A stretch of DNA of 64,000 nt, taken from contig NZ_VRYZ01000002.1 in the NCBI RefSeq assembly GCF_008064635.1, positions 310,001-374,000 of the forward strand, read 5' to 3'. The notes beneath the pieces are model-generated. The model did not search any database. It worked only from the letters and a program-made list of their open reading frames with translations, and was not told the origin of the DNA. Positions within the stretch are counted from its first letter, which is position 1, and every line of letters begins with the position of its first letter. The DNA is from Parahaliea aestuarii. Its GTDB lineage: Bacteria; Pseudomonadota; Gammaproteobacteria; Pseudomonadales; Halieaceae. Of the stretch, positions 61,033 through 64,000 are shown piece by piece. Made by a program: the position numbers and the translations under genes.

Positions 61033-63498
61033 ATGAGCCTGTCCAACCGTCGCCGCAACCCGGCGCTGCCCACCCGCAGCACCGTTCCGTCAATGCCCAA
61101 CCCAGTGCCACGCACACCGCGTCGCGGCCTGGCTCTTGCGGTTTCCACCGCCCTGCTGGCGGGCAACGCCCAGGCCCAGCAACTGGAAGAAGTCATTGTT
61201 ACCGCCACCAAACGCGCCGAGTCGGTGATGGATGTGCCGCTGGCGGTCACCGCCCTGTCCGGCGACTTTGTGCGCGACGTCAACCTCGACGACGTCAAGG
61301 ACCTGGTGTTCTTCACCCCCGGGGTCACCGGCAACTCCAAGGACAGCTTCCTCGACTCCATCGCCGTGCGCGGCATTGTCACCAACGACTTCGGCAACGG
61401 TGGCGACCCGTCACTGGGTGTCTACAAGAACGGCTTTTACCAGGGCCGCAACGGTGCCGCTGTCACCAGCCTCTACGACCTGGAGCGCTCGGAAGTGCTG
61501 CGCGGCCCCCAGGGTTTCCTGTTCGGGCGCAACTCCATTGCCGGCGCGCTGAACATCATCACACGCAAGCCGGTGCGCGGCGACGCCGACAGTTACGCCG
61601 ATGTGCGGGTGGGTGAACGCGATATTTTCCGCGCCGAAGGCGGCACCAATTTCGACCTGGGCGACAGTTTTGCAGTCCGCGTGGCAGGTCTCTACTCCAC
61701 CGAGGATGGCTATGTAGAGAACGAGATCAGCGGCGACGACTTTATCGAGCACGAGAAAAGCGCCTTTCGCATCACCGGCACCTACGACGGCGGCGGCGCC
61801 CTGAGCGCAACCCTCTACCTCGATTACGAAGACCGCGAGCAGTCCGGCACGATCTACCGGGCCACCGGCAAGGGGCCGGCCTACGACTTCCTGGAAAGCA
61901 TCTACGGCGAGCTGCCCGTGCCCGGCGATGACCGCGACGTGCGTATCGACGAGCCGCTGAACGGCATCATCGACAACGGCGAAGTGTGGAGCGCCGGGCT
62001 GGAGATCAACTACGACCTGGGCTGGGGTACGCTGACCTCCCTGACCGGCTACAAGGATCACAACTACCACTACACCGAGGACTTCGACGGCACCGCGATC
62101 GCCATTTTCAACTACGAGCAGATCCAGTCCGGCGACTATTTCGAGCAGGAATTGCGCCTGACTTCGGACAACGAGGGCATGTTCAACTGGTACGCTGGGC
62201 TGAGCTATTACCGCGAGGAACTGGACACCGAGTTTCTCGGCCAGCAGGACGAAGACCTCTACTGCAATGTGTATTGGGGTGATAGTTGCGAGGGTGTGTT
62301 CGACTACTACAACAATGCCTACGACGGCGCTTACGCCTATGTGCTCTACGACTACTGGGGCACCTACACCTGGAGCCCCAGCCCCAATAACGGCCTGATC
62401 GATGACTGGAACCGCACCCGCGGCACCTTCTCCGGCTGGGCCGCCTATGTCGACCTGCAGTTCCAGTTCTCCGAGCAGTGGGACGCCGCCATCGGCGTGC
62501 GCTACAACGACGACGAGAAGAAGATGAGCCAGGAAGTGCTCACCGACCGCAACCAGAGCATCCTCGGCCAGGTGGTGCAGACCGGATTCACCACGCCCCA
62601 GGGGCCGGTGTCCGACACCGTCACCTGGACCAAACCCACCTACCGCGGCGTGCTCAACTGGCATCCGACTGACGACGACCTGCTGTACGTGAGTGTCACC
62701 ACCGGCTACAAGCAGGGCGGCTTCAACAGCTTCTCCGTCGATCCGGGCGGCCCCTTCAGCGGGGTGGAAGCCCTGCCGGGCGTGCACCGCCCCTCCACCT
62801 TCGATGAGGAGACAGTCATCTCCTACGAAGTGGGCTACAAGGGCAGCCAGCTCGACGGCGCCAGCCAGTTGCAGCTGAACGCCTTCTACTACGAATACGA
62901 GGACCTGCAGGCCACCTGCAGCGAACCCGGTTCGCCGGTAACCGTGGTCTGCAACACCGGCCAGATCGACGGCCAGGGTCTGGAGGGCGTCTGGAACCTC
63001 GCCTTCGCCGACTACTGGCGCCTGAACCTGGGCTTCTCCTGGTTCGACAGCGAGGCCACCGGCGTACAGGCCTTCTGCCAGAACGGCGAGGAGTGGCTCG
63101 GCGACGAGAACGCCTGCGAAGGATCGCCCCGCCCCGGTATTCCCGAGTACACCGCCTTCGCTTCGCTGAATGGCAACTTCCCCTTCGGCAGCGGCGAACT
63201 GTTCGGCAACCTGGTGGCGAGCTGGGAGGACGGCGCGCCCTCCAACTGGGAGCCGGACAACGCCATCACCCGCGCCGCGGGCTGGCGCTACACGGGCGAG
63301 TACACCGAGATGCAGGCCACCGCCGGTTACCGCGGTGCCGCCGGCTGGGCCCTGTCCGTATTCGTGGAGAACCTGCTGGATGAGGAGTATTACGACTCAG
63401 GCAACGGCATGACATCCGCCAGTTCACCCTTTGTGCAATCCGACATCAGCCCGAGCCGCCCGCGCACCGTGGGTCTGCGCTTCAGCTACGGACTCTAA
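61033..63498 (+). CDS. TonB-dependent outer-membrane receptor 5
   Basis: 821 residues from ATG 61033, with gggggag at close spacing. A long N-terminal extension (MSLSNRRRNPALPTRS...) precedes the signal core (LALAVSTALLAGNAQAQ), then TonB box EEVIVTATKR, plug (SEVLRGPQGFLFGRNSIAGALN) and a barrel ending FSYGL. Two cysteine pairs lie in outer loops (CNVYWGDSC, CSEPG...VVC). It is only distantly related to receptors 1-4. It is 11 bases upstream of the Tat-exported flavoprotein gene, so both belong to one transcript. Confidence 0.92.
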   Translation: MSLSNRRRNPALPTRSTVPSMPNPVPRTPRRGLALAVSTALLAGNAQAQQLEEVIVTATKRAESVMDVPLAVTALSGDFVRDVNLDDVKDLVFFTPGVTGNSKDSFLDSIAVRGIVTNDFGNGGDPSLGVYKNGFYQGRNGAAVTSLYDLERSEVLRGPQGFLFGRNSIAGALNIITRKPVRGDADSYADVRVGERDIFRAEGGTNFDLGDSFAVRVAGLYSTEDGYVENEISGDDFIEHEKSAFRITGTYDGGGALSATLYLDYEDREQSGTIYRATGKGPAYDFLESIYGELPVPGDDRDVRIDEPLNGIIDNGEVWSAGLEINYDLGWGTLTSLTGYKDHNYHYTEDFDGTAIAIFNYEQIQSGDYFEQELRLTSDNEGMFNWYAGLSYYREELDTEFLGQQDEDLYCNVYWGDSCEGVFDYYNNAYDGAYAYVLYDYWGTYTWSPSPNNGLIDDWNRTRGTFSGWAAYVDLQFQFSEQWDAAIGVRYNDDEKKMSQEVLTDRNQSILGQVVQTGFTTPQGPVSDTVTWTKPTYRGVLNWHPTDDDLLYVSVTTGYKQGGFNSFSVDPGGPFSGVEALPGVHRPSTFDEETVISYEVGYKGSQLDGASQLQLNAFYYEYEDLQATCSEPGSPVTVVCNTGQIDGQGLEGVWNLAFADYWRLNLGFSWFDSEATGVQAFCQNGEEWLGDENACEGSPRPGIPEYTAFASLNGNFPFGSGELFGNLVASWEDGAPSNWEPDNAITRAAGWRYTGEYTEMQATAGYRGAAGWALSVFVENLLDEEYYDSGNGMTSASSPFVQSDISPSRPRTVGLRFSYGL

Positions 63499-63509
63499 GC
63501 GGTAACCTT

Positions 63510-64000
63510 ATGTCCAGACTACGCAATCTCAGCCGCCGGGACTTCCTCGGCGGTGTCGCGCTGGGTGCCGCCGCGGGCGGCCTCGGTGGCATCCCCGGAC
63601 TCGCCCGGGCGCTGGAAAGCCAGGGCGGTGCGACCTATCCACCCGCCCTGACCGGCCTGCGCGGCAGTCATCCGGGTTCCTTTGAAGTCGCGCACTCGGT
63701 GGCCTGGGCCGGCGCCAAATACCCGGTGCCAAAGCAGCAGACCGACAAAACCTACGACCTGGTGGTAGTGGGGGGCGGTATTTCCGGCCTCGCCGCGGCC
63801 CACTTCTATCGCCAGAAGATGGGCCCCGGGGCCAGTATCCTGGTCCTGGACAACCACGACGACTTCGGCGGTCACGCCAAGCGCAACGAGTTCAGCGTCG
63901 ATGGCAAGCAACTGATCTGCTACGGCGGCAGCCAGTCCATCGACACGCCTGGGTCCTACTCGCCGCAGTCGGCGCAATTGCTTAGGGATGTCGGCATCGA
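63510..64000 (+). CDS. Tat-exported FAD-dependent oxidoreductase, spermidine dehydrogenase-like, 5' part
   Basis: 163 codons are visible before the window ends. A twin-arginine signal (LSRRDFLGGVALGAAAGGLGG) marks export of a folded cofactor protein. The FAD-binding Rossmann motif VVVGGGISGLAAAHFYR lies near 85-105, followed by LVLDNHDDFGGHAKRNEF, a run typical of spermidine dehydrogenase-like flavoproteins. No stop is reached. It is cotranscribed with receptor 5, so the imported compound or its outer-envelope form may be its substrate. Confidence 0.85.
   Translation, partial: MSRLRNLSRRDFLGGVALGAAAGGLGGIPGLARALESQGGATYPPALTGLRGSHPGSFEVAHSVAWAGAKYPVPKQQTDKTYDLVVVGGGISGLAAAHFYRQKMGPGASILVLDNHDDFGGHAKRNEFSVDGKQLICYGGSQSIDTPGSYSPQSAQLLRDVGI

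Noticed and set aside
1-64000. CRISPR arrays, prophage, integrase with attachment sites, rRNA
   Set aside because: No regularly spaced repeats, phage structural genes, integrase motifs or rRNA-like sequence were seen; the only repeats are the palindromic pair near 43.6 kb and small in-gene repeats.

Overview
The window is a GC-rich chromosomal segment with tightly packed genes on both strands. It carries NadK, LipA, PepN, QueD, a RibB-type protein, a FabY-type ketoacyl synthase, two tRNAs and five TonB-dependent receptors. This mix points to an aerobic, probably marine gammaproteobacterium, most likely of the Halieaceae/Spongiibacteraceae/Microbulbiferaceae type. That placement is inferred from gene content only; no rRNA is present. 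Two features at the window edges are cut: a BatA-like gene at the left and a Tat-exported flavoprotein gene at the right.

Layout. 1-4.0 kb: bat operon (BatA end, BatB fused to a TPR/Gln-rich tail, BatD). 4.1-12.7 kb: mostly leftward housekeeping genes (pepN, DUF2797, YeaC-like, rhomboid, nadK, PLP enzyme, lipA), with one rightward DUF1853 gene. 12.9-19.1 kb: a TetR regulator and two tandem, closely similar TonB-dependent receptors. 19.1-31.3 kb: outer-membrane protein, tRNA-Asp and tRNA-Val, queD, a 527-bp AT-rich non-coding stretch, then transport, regulatory, cell-wall and assorted enzyme genes. 30.3-37.9 kb: an AraC regulator divergent from a complete class I HMG-CoA reductase gene, followed by a second tandem pair of receptors. 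37.9-43.4 kb: FabY, a GlxA-like regulator, acetyl-CoA acetyltransferase and RibB. 43.4-43.9 kb: two inverted copies of a palindromic MITE/REPIN-like repeat. 43.9-53.7 kb: a leftward catabolic operon. 53.9-64 kb: gamma-glutamyltransferase, an HsaC-like extradiol dioxygenase, a solute-binding protein, an MFS transporter, a TPR-sulfotransferase, and a fifth receptor next to a Tat-type flavoprotein.

The most interesting part is the 46.4-53.7 kb operon. Its order is two DUF35 OB-fold proteins, two thiolase-fold lipid-transfer proteins, an acyl-CoA synthetase, an enoyl-CoA hydratase, a nitroreductase and an enoyl-CoA isomerase, with overlapping or closely spaced genes. The sequences recall mycobacterial Ltp3/Ltp4, FadD19 and EchA19, which degrade sterol side chains. 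An extradiol dioxygenase resembling HsaC, a steroid A-ring cleavage enzyme, lies 2 kb away. I infer that the operon activates and shortens a branched acyl side chain, probably that of a steroid, and that some of the receptors import hydrophobic or chelated nutrients. No steroid nucleus dehydrogenase is visible, so the substrate is unproven.

Other points to check are the lone HMG-CoA reductase in a regulator/receptor island, the repeated CAGGTAAAA motif near regulator and receptor genes, the palindromic repeats, and the DnaA-box-bearing AT-rich gap near 21 kb.
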